DNA from: Planctomycetia bacterium TMED53
GTDB taxonomy: Bacteria; Planctomycetota; UBA8108; UBA1146
Reading direction: 5' to 3'
Assembly (NCBI GenBank): GCA_002167285.1
Contig: NHDG01000110.1
Location: forward strand, 1 to 49,394
DNA: 49,394 nt
The notes below the pieces were generated by a model. The model did no database searches, was not told the origin of the DNA, and saw nothing but the letters and a program-made list of their open reading frames with translations. A program made the translations under genes and the position numbers. Shown one piece after another: positions 18,301 through 26,044 of this stretch (the first letter of the stretch is position 1; each line of letters starts with the position of its first letter).

Positions 18301-18748
18301 CGAGCATCACCTGAATCACAGGGACCCAAGAGTCAACATCCAACTCCATAAACATCGGTTGTAGCGGCTTACCATTTACTTGTGGTAACGAGTTCAGTGC
18401 AGACAGAACCCTCAAGCGAAATTCTCGGTAAGGCGTCTCCGTTGTCAGATCGTCGTCGATTTTGACGAGGACTTCACTGCGTCCCGGTACCGATGTACTG
18501 GACACATACTCTGCTGACTCCAAACCTCGAATAGCATTTTCAATCGGCTTGGTGACAAGTCGCTCAACTTCTTCGGCAGAGGCCCCCGGATAGCGAAGGG
18601 AAACCTGAACCTGCCTGAAGGACATATTGGGGAAGACTTCAACGGGCAAATTGGGGATGGCGACCAGCAGAGCGTAAGCGATCAACCCAAAGAAAACGAT
18701 GTTGACCGGCACCGTCGATCGAAGCACCAATTGAAAGAAAGCGCGCAT
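15326..18748 (-). CDS. RND family efflux transporter permease (AcrB/MMPL-like)
   Basis: A 1140-residue inner-membrane pump subunit of the hydrophobe/amphiphile RND class, driven by proton (or ion) flow. Features include the first helix followed by LPVEVFPNMSFRQVQVSLRYPGASAEEVE, two large periplasmic halves, and the transmembrane aspartate pair in GIIVDDAIIVLENI with its second-half counterpart GIVVNDAIVLVDFI. Both halves carry the usual set of helices. It lies 2 bases after the adaptor gene, so the two form an operon. No TolC-type outer-membrane channel is in the window, so a channel encoded elsewhere is presumably shared. Substrate unknown (drug, metal or lipid). Confidence 0.95.
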   Translation of the reverse strand: MRAFFQLVLRSTVPVNIVFFGLIAYALLVAIPNLPVEVFPNMSFRQVQVSLRYPGASAEEVERLVTKPIENAIRGLESAEYVSSTSVPGRSEVLVKIDDDLTTETPYREFRLRVLSALNSLPQVNGKPLQPMFMELDVDSWVPVIQVMLVNRPDDQLSKRALTLLAKDLRDELERIPGVKRIDFAGEEFDQFQIALNPELLERYGISFQEVLSAVNRHGGSIPAGQIETDLGERSIRVDTRPRAPEDLLDIIVSSQGSGSRIRVADLVTPSETGVIPIRETVGNSLDGKEAIGCRVLKDGDSNAATIRDAVLEVTAKFQESRKDIPFDVHMILDSTRKINASMSVLHDSLMLALCLVISALYFFLSNKSKASSIAVLILAILATVVIASSRNISIELSALGALALFVFFTCRSAVLTVSGIVFAFLGTLVAFEVMGQSINEVSLIGFVLTVGIIVDDAIIVLENIRRQRELGKSPMDAVIKGVQEVFVPIFSATLTTIAAFLPMLLMTGTVGDFFSILPISVATALGVSLFECLIVLPVHVRDLDQLAGPEKVHSEEGLVGVEAYLAREGMAGRLSRFYDRIFMWNQRNGGKVVLLALFLFFSAIGIVYQSMVGPSLGMRPMLKLVFFPEDTSILNVSVNTAPGTGLKETDRVVRELSKDLRETGYVEAAVGLSGMKLDTTYRPQFGHQFGLILAEFPVREERSFDNPNTAIEAIRKELGEKWGKESVRIEVSAQKDGPPTGAPVTVRIHGNDQQRVFDLAERTYRFLREESQEGGRLEGVVDLSSDLDQRSRSLNFIPDSEAISKLGLDPQEARLFVASLFEGVYAGEYLRSDDEIPIKVRFVHPEGEVEPFQAMEFPVTRSRDGSMVRFSQIGSIEDQEEPGILRRRHYQRSVNITGNLSADAIVSAATVEALLGERFGAEIRQNPGAGFSFEGEAESTSRSFKSLFLAFWISLFIIYLILSTQFKSLFHPMVIISNVAFSFTGVVLVMTVIAFLGDVLPEGLIRPERAWITVLAFISLVGLTGIVVNDAIVLVDFIQRRRDEGFPLDQALRLAGHERMRPILMTTISTIAGLLPMSIGIPSFDVRWSPFATVFVAGLLVATMMTLLVVPVLYRYTDAIEKKVTQFFKAKNAGRADQA

Positions 18749-18750
18749 GG

Positions 18751-19851
18751 TTACTCCGTGGTCAGGGGAACCAACTCAATGCCAACAGGCATGTCGCCGG
18801 GAAGGACGATCCAACTGGTTTCATCTTTACGAACGGGAAGAATCGGGTAAACCTTCCCCGCCGCATCTTTGACGATCCACTGCTCTAGCCTACGACCAAT
18901 GAACTCCAGCGGAACCCTGACTCCGCCCTTGCTATCGCGAATATTCAAGATGGCTCGAATTTCTAGACCACCTCCGGTTTCTTGGGAGGCTAAGGAAAAC
19001 TCTTCCGCCGGAATTTCGATGGTTACGAGGCGCCGATGAGTCACTTGATCAGGAACAGATCCCACTGTGATGCGTGAAGGCTTTAGAGGGATACCACCGA
19101 GAACTCTTTCTAATCTCAATGACTCCGCAGAAAGTTCACGAATCTCCTCTTCTGACATTGGGATCGTGACTTCAAAGTGAGATCGATCGACCAAAGTCAT
19201 CATTTGTTGTCCGACAGTCAAGCCGGATCCTTTGACAACCTCACTGCTTTCTACGTACCATCCCGCAGGGGCCAAGAGGGTCGATTGTCCTATCTTTTCG
19301 TCGATCACCTCCATCTCTGCCTCAACCAAACGCACCGAAAGCTGTGAATCAGCGAGAGCGATTCGAGCTGAATCAGCAACTGCGGTCGCCTCTTCAGATC
19401 TCTGAAGTGCCTGATCAAAGATGCTCTGGGAAGCGTCCCCTTTTTCCAAAAGCGCGGAGACTCTTTCTAGCTCTTTGGTCGCAAGTCGCGCTGCGGAATC
19501 AGCGCGCACCGAAGCCAATCGCGCTCTTTCAGTAGCGCTTTGCGCCAATTCGAAGCGGATTTGCAATGTTCTCTTTTGTGCCTTGTCGATGGAGGCATCC
19601 ACCTGGATGGCCGCGACCCATTCGCCGTCTCTTCCGGGAATCCGATCGCCTTCCTTGAAGAAAACCTCTTCGACGCGAAAAAAGCCCATAGCGCCGCTGA
19701 TGAGAACCAAGGTCTCGCCAGGATGAGTGTACGCGGTAAAGCTTCTTTCGATGACCGCAGGGTGGTCAAAGGGTTTCCAGTGATCGCCATCCGCCGTTTC
19801 GACGGCAGAAGAAAAAGCAAAGTAGATGAGTGACGCAGCCAAAAGGTTCAT
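18751..19851 (-). CDS. RND periplasmic adaptor (membrane fusion protein, HlyD/AcrA-like)
   Basis: A 366-residue periplasmic adaptor with a short N-terminal hydrophobic signal (MNLLAASLIYFAFSSA). The order is classical: half a lipoyl-like domain (ISGAMGFFRVEEVFFKEGDRI), an alpha-helical hairpin rich in Ala, Glu, Arg and Ser (about 90-185), the second lipoyl half (IGQSTLLAPAGWYVESSEVVKGSGLTVGQ), then beta-barrel and membrane-proximal domains. No lipobox is seen, so it may be anchored by its uncleaved N-terminus or be soluble. GGAG six bases before the ATG supports the start. It would connect the RND permease to an outer-membrane channel. Confidence 0.88.
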   Translation of the reverse strand: MNLLAASLIYFAFSSAVETADGDHWKPFDHPAVIERSFTAYTHPGETLVLISGAMGFFRVEEVFFKEGDRIPGRDGEWVAAIQVDASIDKAQKRTLQIRFELAQSATERARLASVRADSAARLATKELERVSALLEKGDASQSIFDQALQRSEEATAVADSARIALADSQLSVRLVEAEMEVIDEKIGQSTLLAPAGWYVESSEVVKGSGLTVGQQMMTLVDRSHFEVTIPMSEEEIRELSAESLRLERVLGGIPLKPSRITVGSVPDQVTHRRLVTIEIPAEEFSLASQETGGGLEIRAILNIRDSKGGVRVPLEFIGRRLEQWIVKDAAGKVYPILPVRKDETSWIVLPGDMPVGIELVPLTTE

Positions 19852-19941
19852 CGATCTCTCCGAGGATTCGTAAGTGATATCGATTATGATACACCAGCAG
19901 TGCTGACATGGTGGTTTGATTGAGCCAGATTTGAAGAATTG

Positions 19942-21558
19942 GTGACGGATTTGTTCACGTCGCAGGAAAGGGACTTTGTGAGATCCTTAGACCCAGTGCG
20001 CCTGCGTATCATCGGCAGCCTGCTCGATTCTGTCGCAGAGGATATGGGGATCGCCCTCGAGCGATCGGGAATATCCCCCAATATCAAAGAGCGCCTCGAT
20101 CACTCCTGCGCCATCTTCGATGGTGCGGGCGAAATGGTCGCCCAAGCGGCCCACATTCCTGTGCATCTGGGTGCCATGCCGATGGCGGTAAAAGCAGCGC
20201 GCCAACACGCCAAATTCGCCGAGGGGGATGTGGTTCTCGTCAACGATCCAGCCATCGGCGGAACACACCTTCCAGACATCACTGCGATTCAGGCGTTTCG
20301 ACTTCACCCCGATGACCCCCAACCGATGGCATACGTCGCCAACAGGGCCCACCACGCTGATGTTGGCGGAACTGTTCCTGGATCGATGGGCATCACGGAT
20401 CGCCTTGAGGATGAGGGAGTCATCATCCCGCCGACCCGATGGATCGCTGCCGGGATCGTCGATGAATCCATCGAAGATTCCATCATTGGGCCCATGAGAT
20501 TTCCTGAGGAGCGTCGTGGCGACCTACTCGCACAAAGAGCAGCACTGCAAACTGGAATAGATGGCCTCCGTCGCCTCGTTGAAAGGCTCGGGGAAGACCA
20601 ACTCACCGCAGGTTTCAGGGAGCTTCAAGATGCTGCCGAAAGACACGTGCGCTCCCTCATCGATCAAATCCCCGATGGGCGCTACCTCGCCTTGGAGCAA
20701 CTGGACGGCGATGGTTACAGCGATGAGCCGATCCTGCTAAAGCTCGCCATCGAAGTTTGTGAAGATAGCGCCCGCTTTGATTTCACCGGAACATCCCCGG
20801 CATGCCGAGGACCAATGAATTGCAGTACTCCTGTAACCCACTCGGCCATCCAGTACGTTCTTCGCTGCTTAGCTTCGGAAGAGATCCCCGCCAGTGGTGG
20901 CACTCTACGGCCCATCGAGATCGTCATCCCTAAAGACAGCATTCTTGATCCGCCTGTAGACCGACCGGTGGCTGGCGGCAATGTTGAAACCTCTCAACGT
21001 CTCGTCGATCTCATCTTTTCCGCACTTGCACACCCGCTGCCGGATCGAATCCCCGCCCAATCTCAAGGCACAATGAACAACGTCGTCTTTTCTTGCGATG
21101 CGGGGACACACTACGAAACCCTCGGTGGGGGTTGTGGTGGAGGCCCGACTAGGGAGGGGGCAAGTGGTCTTCAAGTTCACATGACTAATACACTCAACAC
21201 CCCCATCGAACGTCTTGAGCAAGTTCTGCCAATCCGCGTCACTCGATATCAACTGCGAGAAGGCTCGGGCGGTGCTGGTCAAAACCCAGGGGGCGAAGGG
21301 GTGGTCCGTGAGTTTGAGTTTCTCGCCGATATGGACGTCTCAATTTTGACTGAAAGGCGGATCTTATCGCCCGCGGGATGCTCAGGTGGAGAAGCGGGTT
21401 CTATCGGCAAGAACCTGCGAATCACCTCCACCGGAGAAGAGCAGCTTCCTGCAAAGTGGCAAGGGCGCTTTCTCTGCGGGGAAAGATTACGGATCGAGAC
21501 CCCTGGCGGTGGAGGCTGGGGAGCAGCCTCTACAGATTCCCTGCCCCCCGCCTCTTAG
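19942..21558 (+). CDS. Hydantoinase B/oxoprolinase family protein (HyuB-like)
   Basis: About 538 residues, matching the HyuB subunit of ATP-dependent hydantoinases, 5-oxoprolinases and acetone-carboxylase-like enzymes. Recognisable segments are DMGIALERSGISPNIKERLDHSCAIFD, HIPVHLGAMP, DVVLVNDPAIGGTHLPD, FTGTSPACRGPMNC, and the glycine-rich end GEGVVREFEFL with RIETPGGGGWG. HyuB normally pairs with HyuA to open a cyclic amide. A HyuA-like gene lies about 19 kb away on the other strand (40981-42924). The start is uncertain: GTG at 19942 or the preceding TTG at 19939, neither with a strong ribosome site. It is divergent from the RND adaptor. Confidence 0.9.
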   Translation: MTDLFTSQERDFVRSLDPVRLRIIGSLLDSVAEDMGIALERSGISPNIKERLDHSCAIFDGAGEMVAQAAHIPVHLGAMPMAVKAARQHAKFAEGDVVLVNDPAIGGTHLPDITAIQAFRLHPDDPQPMAYVANRAHHADVGGTVPGSMGITDRLEDEGVIIPPTRWIAAGIVDESIEDSIIGPMRFPEERRGDLLAQRAALQTGIDGLRRLVERLGEDQLTAGFRELQDAAERHVRSLIDQIPDGRYLALEQLDGDGYSDEPILLKLAIEVCEDSARFDFTGTSPACRGPMNCSTPVTHSAIQYVLRCLASEEIPASGGTLRPIEIVIPKDSILDPPVDRPVAGGNVETSQRLVDLIFSALAHPLPDRIPAQSQGTMNNVVFSCDAGTHYETLGGGCGGGPTREGASGLQVHMTNTLNTPIERLEQVLPIRVTRYQLREGSGGAGQNPGGEGVVREFEFLADMDVSILTERRILSPAGCSGGEAGSIGKNLRITSTGEEQLPAKWQGRFLCGERLRIETPGGGGWGAASTDSLPPAS

Positions 21559-21611
21559 CGAGCTTATACTGTCAACATCCCGACCCCCCGCCATTGGAGG
21601 AGAATTCAGAC

Positions 21612-22544
21612 GTGACTGTTGCCATCGAACTGAGCAATGTCGTCAAAACTTACGGTGACTTCCGTGCGGTTGATGACGTCTCCTTTGCTGTCGAAGAAGG
21701 GACGATATGTGGATTTCTCGGCCCCAACGGCGCCGGTAAAACCACTTCCATCCGCATGATCCTCGACATTCTGCGCCCCACTTCTGGCTCGATTTCTGTC
21801 CTCGGCCACAACGTTGCATCAGAGGTTCGCGATCGAATCGGCTACCTTCCGGAAGAGAAGGGCCTCTACAAAAAGATGACCGCCACTGGAGTCATCGCCT
21901 ACTTTGCTACCCTTAAAGGGGTTCCCGGCAGAGAAGCCACTGCGAAAGCTCGCGAACTGCTCGACCGCTATGGTCTTAGCGCTTTCAAGGAGCACAAGTG
22001 CGAAGCGTTGTCGAAGGGAATGGGCCAAAAGGTTCAAGTCCTCGCCTCCATCGCACACGACCCTGACTTGGTCATCCTCGATGAGCCCTTCAGCGGGCTC
22101 GATCCGGTAAATCAGGAAGTGATGGAAGAGGTGATTCAGGATCTGAAATCCCGCGGCAAGACGGTGCTCTTTTCGACCCACGTCATGTCTCATGCGGAGA
22201 GGATCTGCGAAAGCATCGTCGTCATCGCAGCGGGGAAGATGGCCTTCCATGGCTCCGTCGCTGAAGCGCGCGCTCTGCTCCCAAGCCGAGTGCGGGTTCG
22301 GGGAGAAAATATTGAGGAGCTGGTTTCTGGATTGCCCGGCGTCAACGCGGTTAAGCCTTCCACTGATGGCAGAGCCGACGTCCTCGAGTTGCACATCGAT
22401 GAAGAAACCGATCCCCGTTCTCTTCTGAAGTTGTTTTTCGACTCAGGGAAAACCCTCGACACCTTCGAAGTGGTACAGCCTGATCTTCACGAAATCTTTG
22501 TCCACTTGGTAGGCGAAGAGGCGAGAGAGGCGGCGGATCGATGA
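21612..22544 (+). CDS. ABC transporter ATP-binding protein (NatA-like)
   Basis: A 310-residue ATPase that would power the permease encoded next. Walker A is GPNGAGKT at 37-44, the ABC signature LSKGMGQ at 133-139, Walker B DLVILDEP at about 152-159, and the switch histidine follows in LFSTHVMSH. The C-terminal region (about 225-310) is the extra domain typical of exporter ATPases of this branch. The GTG at 21612 is chosen because GGAGGAG begins at 21596; the frame extends further upstream but without family similarity. The stop overlaps the permease start (ATGA), so the pair is translationally coupled. Na+ or another substrate is possible and not determined. Confidence 0.95.
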   Translation: MTVAIELSNVVKTYGDFRAVDDVSFAVEEGTICGFLGPNGAGKTTSIRMILDILRPTSGSISVLGHNVASEVRDRIGYLPEEKGLYKKMTATGVIAYFATLKGVPGREATAKARELLDRYGLSAFKEHKCEALSKGMGQKVQVLASIAHDPDLVILDEPFSGLDPVNQEVMEEVIQDLKSRGKTVLFSTHVMSHAERICESIVVIAAGKMAFHGSVAEARALLPSRVRVRGENIEELVSGLPGVNAVKPSTDGRADVLELHIDEETDPRSLLKLFFDSGKTLDTFEVVQPDLHEIFVHLVGEEAREAADR

Positions 22545-24154
22545 GCAGGATTTTCCGAGTCGCCATGAGGGAGTATCTGGAAAACGTCAAAACCAAGGGG
22601 TTTTGGATCGGCATACTTCTCTTTCCTGTGATGATTTGGGTCATGATGGAGGTTCCCCAATTTCTCGAAGAGAAGGGAATCCCAACCCGACACGTCGTCA
22701 TCGTTTCCAAGGATGCAGAAGCGGGAAAGCTTGCCCGTCAGCGGCTAACTTTGCTGAATCGTCAAAAGATACTCTTCTCCCTGCAGCAACACATCGCCGA
22801 AGCCACTGAGCCGATGCGGCAAGAAATGCTCGAGGAGCAAGAAATCGACGCAGCCGAGCTCCTCGACAGGCTTGAGGTTGGCCTGGAACAGATGAATCAG
22901 GGCTCCGCCGAGATAAACCCCTTCAACCCAAAGCAGCTGATCGACATCGGAGATTTGGTTCCTGAAGAATACCTCCTGAATGACGGTCAGTGGCTGGCGA
23001 TGCGAAACCTGATGCTTTCGCAACTACCGAAAGACACTGCTGAATTCGTCGAGCCCGATGCGAGGTTCATGGAGGTGAGCCTCCTGCCCGGACTCACGGA
23101 TCAAGCCACCGACGAAGAGATTGAAGAAGCCCTTCGCCCTTACCTTAGGGCAGAAAAGCTATACCCTGCCAACGGCAGAAATGTTGATCTCTTTGCCTTG
23201 GTATTGATTCCTGAAAACGTGCTCATCGAGAAGAAGCCAATTCGGTTTTGGTCTTCAAATCTGGCTGACACTGATCTTCTCGATGCCATCACTGGCGCGC
23301 TCACCGACAAAGTACGTCAAATGGAATACGACGATCGCGGCATATCGCCATCAGATGTCGCCGAGATATCGCAGTTGAGCGTGCGCTCCAACAACTTCAA
23401 TCCCAATAAACAGGTCGGGGAAGAAAAGGTCGGCATCCGTGACAAGATTCGCCAGTATGCTCCGATCGGCTTCGTCTACCTGCTCTGGATCGCCATCTTC
23501 ACGGTCGCACAGATGCTTCTCAACAACACCATCGAAGAGAAATCGAACCGCATCATCGAAGTGCTCCTCTCTTCGGTAACGACCAATGAACTATTGTTGG
23601 GTAAAGTTTTCGGCGTCGCTGCCGTCGGAGTCACCATGCAACTGGCATGGATCGGCTCTCTGATCGGAATCATGCGGCTGAAAGCAGGGCCTGGCGCTGA
23701 ATGGGTCTTCGATCTGATGGCAGCGGTCGTCTCTCCGGAGTTGTTGATCGGTTTTGTCTTCTACTTCATCACCGGCTACCTCTTTTACGCATTCCTGTTT
23801 GCTGGAATTGGCAGCATTTGTAACACCATCAAGGAAGCCCAAAACTTCATGGGCCCAATGATGCTGATTCTCATGGTTCCCCTAGGAACAATGATGTTCA
23901 TTCCCAATGATCCCAATGGAACCATTGCAACGGTGATGTCGTGGGTTCCACCTTGGACTCCATTCATCATGATGAACAGAATGGCGGCGAACCCGCCGAT
24001 GACAGAGATCGTTGCCACGGCGATCATGTTGGTCATTTCGGTGCTGGTGGTCTTTTGGTTATCCGCCAAAATCTTCCGCATCGGCGTACTGAGGACCGGT
24101 CAGCCGCCAAAATTGATGGAGCTGCTCGGTTGGCTGAAATCCAGTAGACCTTGA
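22541..24154 (+). CDS. ABC-2 type transporter permease (NatB-like)
   Basis: A 537-residue membrane subunit. One N-terminal helix (GFWIGILLFPVMIWVMMEV) precedes a large extracytoplasmic domain (about 45-300). A bundle of helices follows, with the family segment NNTIEEKSNRIIEVLLSSVTTNELLLGKVFG. This layout is that of the NatB/ABC-2 exporters. It overlaps the ATPase gene by ATGA, and the two should form one transporter. Substrate unknown; export of an ion, lipid or peptide is possible. The following DUF454 gene is close enough to be co-transcribed. Confidence 0.92.
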   Translation: MSRIFRVAMREYLENVKTKGFWIGILLFPVMIWVMMEVPQFLEEKGIPTRHVVIVSKDAEAGKLARQRLTLLNRQKILFSLQQHIAEATEPMRQEMLEEQEIDAAELLDRLEVGLEQMNQGSAEINPFNPKQLIDIGDLVPEEYLLNDGQWLAMRNLMLSQLPKDTAEFVEPDARFMEVSLLPGLTDQATDEEIEEALRPYLRAEKLYPANGRNVDLFALVLIPENVLIEKKPIRFWSSNLADTDLLDAITGALTDKVRQMEYDDRGISPSDVAEISQLSVRSNNFNPNKQVGEEKVGIRDKIRQYAPIGFVYLLWIAIFTVAQMLLNNTIEEKSNRIIEVLLSSVTTNELLLGKVFGVAAVGVTMQLAWIGSLIGIMRLKAGPGAEWVFDLMAAVVSPELLIGFVFYFITGYLFYAFLFAGIGSICNTIKEAQNFMGPMMLILMVPLGTMMFIPNDPNGTIATVMSWVPPWTPFIMMNRMAANPPMTEIVATAIMLVISVLVVFWLSAKIFRIGVLRTGQPPKLMELLGWLKSSRP

Positions 24155-24171
24155 GTTCTCCCCGCCGCCCC

Positions 24172-24570
24172 ATGCGCTACGTTTGGAACCTGCTCGGCTT
24201 CATTGCCTTGGGGTTGGGGATCATCGGGATTCCTCTACCAGTCTTGCCGACGACTCCCTTTGTTCTCTTGGCAGCATACTTTTTCGCCAAAGGTTCGCCG
24301 CGCTATCACGCATGGCTGCGGAATCACAAAACTTTTGGGAAGATGGTGCGGGATTGGGAAGAGCATGGCTCTATCCCGCCGCGAGCAAAGCTACTGGCCA
24401 CGGTCATGATCGCCATCGCGATTTCTTTTCCACTCTGGATCACTCGGGATAAGGTGCCTGTGGAAGCGAGATGGGCAACCGCCATCCTCGCGGGTATCGG
24501 TTGGATCTTTGTGATCACTCGGCCGTCGGGGCCGAGTGATCACAAGACCAAGGAACTGGATTCAGAGTGA
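24172..24570 (+). CDS. DUF454 (YbaN-like) small inner-membrane protein
   Basis: A 132-residue membrane protein with the DUF454 signature GLGIIGIPLPVLPTTPFVLLAAYFF and then the conserved WLRNHKTFG and WEEHGSIPPRAK segments. Two further hydrophobic stretches follow. Function unknown. The ATG at 24172 fits the usual family N-terminus. A TTG at 24151, overlapping the permease stop, would add seven residues. Neither start has a strong ribosome site. A 14-base perfect inverted repeat lies inside its 3' end, and the stop abuts the stop of the convergent reductase gene. Confidence 0.85.
   Translation: MRYVWNLLGFIALGLGIIGIPLPVLPTTPFVLLAAYFFAKGSPRYHAWLRNHKTFGKMVRDWEEHGSIPPRAKLLATVMIAIAISFPLWITRDKVPVEARWATAILAGIGWIFVITRPSGPSDHKTKELDSE
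24511..24543. repeat. Perfect 14-bp inverted repeat at a convergent gene junction
   Basis: GTGATCACTCGGCC at 24511-24524 is repeated in reverse complement at 24530-24543, leaving a 5-base loop. It lies within the last codons of the DUF454 gene, 27 bases before the stop, next to a convergent gene end. No T-run follows on either strand, so it is not a classical intrinsic terminator. It may still act as a bidirectional 3'-end structure or a protein site. Confidence 0.55.
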
Positions 24571-25665
24571 TTACTCTTCCTCTTCGTCGGCATCTTCGAT
24601 ACCGAGATAGAGGGATCCGTTGATCGTCGAGAGATAAGGCTCCAGGGGGATTTCCTCCTGCTTGATAAAGCCTTTTTCCGGTAGCGATCCAGCTCGAACC
24701 ATCTCGACGACAGCGGCGACGGAGCAAGCAGTGGTCCAGCTAATCGCACGCCACTCGGTGTCATTGACGTCGATGGGGCGGTATTCGCCAACGAACTCTT
24801 CGCGCTGGAGATCGCCCGATTGCCAGCCTTCCACGGCTGCGTGAACGTAAACCACGTCGTCCTGCACAGGCGGACAGGCTTCCACCAGAATACGCCCTGC
24901 TTCTTCGCGATTGCGATGCATCCCCAACTCATGGAGGAAGAAACGCATCCGATCGCAATGCCCGGGATAACGCATCGTCTTGTAGTTGAGGGTTTCCAGT
25001 TTGCCATCCCAGGTTTCGCACATCGTTCCAAGTCCACCGGATGTCGTGAACGCCTCAAGACGCAAACCGTTGATATGGATCGTCTCCACTGCCTCAAGGG
25101 ATGGAACCAATGCCCTCTGACCCATACTGATCACTTCGCAGTCATTCAGGTATTCATTGATGACTCCAGCGGAAGACCAGGTAAAGGAGTAGCCCATGCT
25201 GCCGCGGGGATGCTCAGGAAGTGCACCAACCCGCAACTCAATAGAGCGAACCTTTTCGAACTGACGCGCGAGATCCGCACCTACGATGCCGATGAAACCG
25301 GGAGCCAATCCGCACTGGGGCGCGAGCACAGCCTTCGCATCGCCAGCCATCTCCTGAATAGCGTTCGTCGTCGGTACATCTTCGGTGAGATCGAAGTAGT
25401 GAACACCCAACTCGAAGGCTGCTTCAGCTACTGGCAAATTAAACTGGTAGGGAAGGCAGGAGACGACGCCTTGACAGCCATCGAGGGCAGTCCTCAAGGC
25501 CGCTGCGTCGGAAACATCGAGAACGTCTGCAGGGAAGGTCAAGCCTTCCACAGGTCTGGCATCTCGACCGATGACTTCAAAACCGGCTCTCTGCAGAAGA
25601 GTTCCCACTAAGCTGCCGACCTTGCCGAGCCCAACGACGAGTACCTTTTCAATATTGGCCATCAT
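24571..25665 (-). CDS. Saccharopine dehydrogenase family NAD(P)-dependent reductase
   Basis: A 364-residue cytoplasmic oxidoreductase. The N-terminal Rossmann fold starts with KVLVVGLGKVGSLVG, then GRDARP and CQGVVSCLPYQFNLPVAEAAFELGVHY, as in saccharopine dehydrogenase/LYS9-like proteins. GLAPGFIGIVGADLA and the C-terminal catalytic-like domain (GSMGYSFTWSSAGVINEY, then FTTSGGLGTM) follow the same family. A role in lysine or another amino-acid pathway, or as a carboxynorspermidine-type dehydrogenase, is possible, but context does not decide. Two ATGs lie at the start. The gene is preceded by 198 bases of non-coding DNA that probably hold its promoter. Confidence 0.88.
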   Translation of the reverse strand: MMANIEKVLVVGLGKVGSLVGTLLQRAGFEVIGRDARPVEGLTFPADVLDVSDAAALRTALDGCQGVVSCLPYQFNLPVAEAAFELGVHYFDLTEDVPTTNAIQEMAGDAKAVLAPQCGLAPGFIGIVGADLARQFEKVRSIELRVGALPEHPRGSMGYSFTWSSAGVINEYLNDCEVISMGQRALVPSLEAVETIHINGLRLEAFTTSGGLGTMCETWDGKLETLNYKTMRYPGHCDRMRFFLHELGMHRNREEAGRILVEACPPVQDDVVYVHAAVEGWQSGDLQREEFVGEYRPIDVNDTEWRAISWTTACSVAAVVEMVRAGSLPEKGFIKQEEIPLEPYLSTINGSLYLGIEDADEEEE

Positions 25666-25863
25666 CCCGTTCCTTCCACTCTTTCCGTCGCCGTTTCCCT
25701 CCGGCCGAAAGAATCGAGCCTTATCCTATCTCTGCGTCCAGATCTGACAAGTAGACCGCAGGAAAGGGTCATAGCCACCAAGGATTGGCACTTTATGGGG
25801 AGGAGGGGTCGCTTCTGAAAGGCCTGTTTACACTCTTCTGCGACATCTCCGAGAGAGACCAGA

Positions 25864-26034
25864 TCAGACGAACCACTCGTAGATGGGGATGTACTTACCG
25901 AGGAGCCAACCGCAGACCCCACCGAGAAGTGCGCCGAAGATAGACATGGGCAGGGAGGTAAAATCGCCCAACCACACGGCCCCAACTCCGGCAAATAAGA
26001 CGGTGAGCAGAATTGTCCAAATCATTTTCAGCAT
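25864..26034 (-). CDS. Small membrane protein, 56 residues, unknown function
   Basis: A short gene read on the minus strand from an ATG at 26032-26034 to a TGA at 25864-25866. The product starts MLKMIWTILLTVLFAGVGAV and has a second hydrophobic glycine-rich stretch, FGALLGGVCGWLLG, so two membrane helices are likely, before ending in IYEWFV. A strong AAAAGGAG ribosome site at 26039-26046 overlaps the stop codon of the upstream endonuclease-type gene. That argues for real, coupled translation. I do not recognise a family. The glycine-zipper pattern suggests helix packing or oligomerisation. Confidence 0.7.
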   Translation of the reverse strand: MLKMIWTILLTVLFAGVGAVWLGDFTSLPMSIFGALLGGVCGWLLGKYIPIYEWFV

Positions 26035-26044
26035 GGGGCTCCTT

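Noticed and set aside
24820-25611. Plus-strand open frame (263 codons) opposite the saccharopine-dehydrogenase-like gene
   Set aside because: Antisense to a gene with a clear Rossmann motif. No start signal or family similarity.
25662-25994. Minus-strand open frame of 110 codons upstream of the reductase gene
   Set aside because: It overlaps the 56-residue membrane peptide in another frame, lacks a ribosome site and its translation looks non-coding. The region 25666-25863 is treated as promoter DNA.
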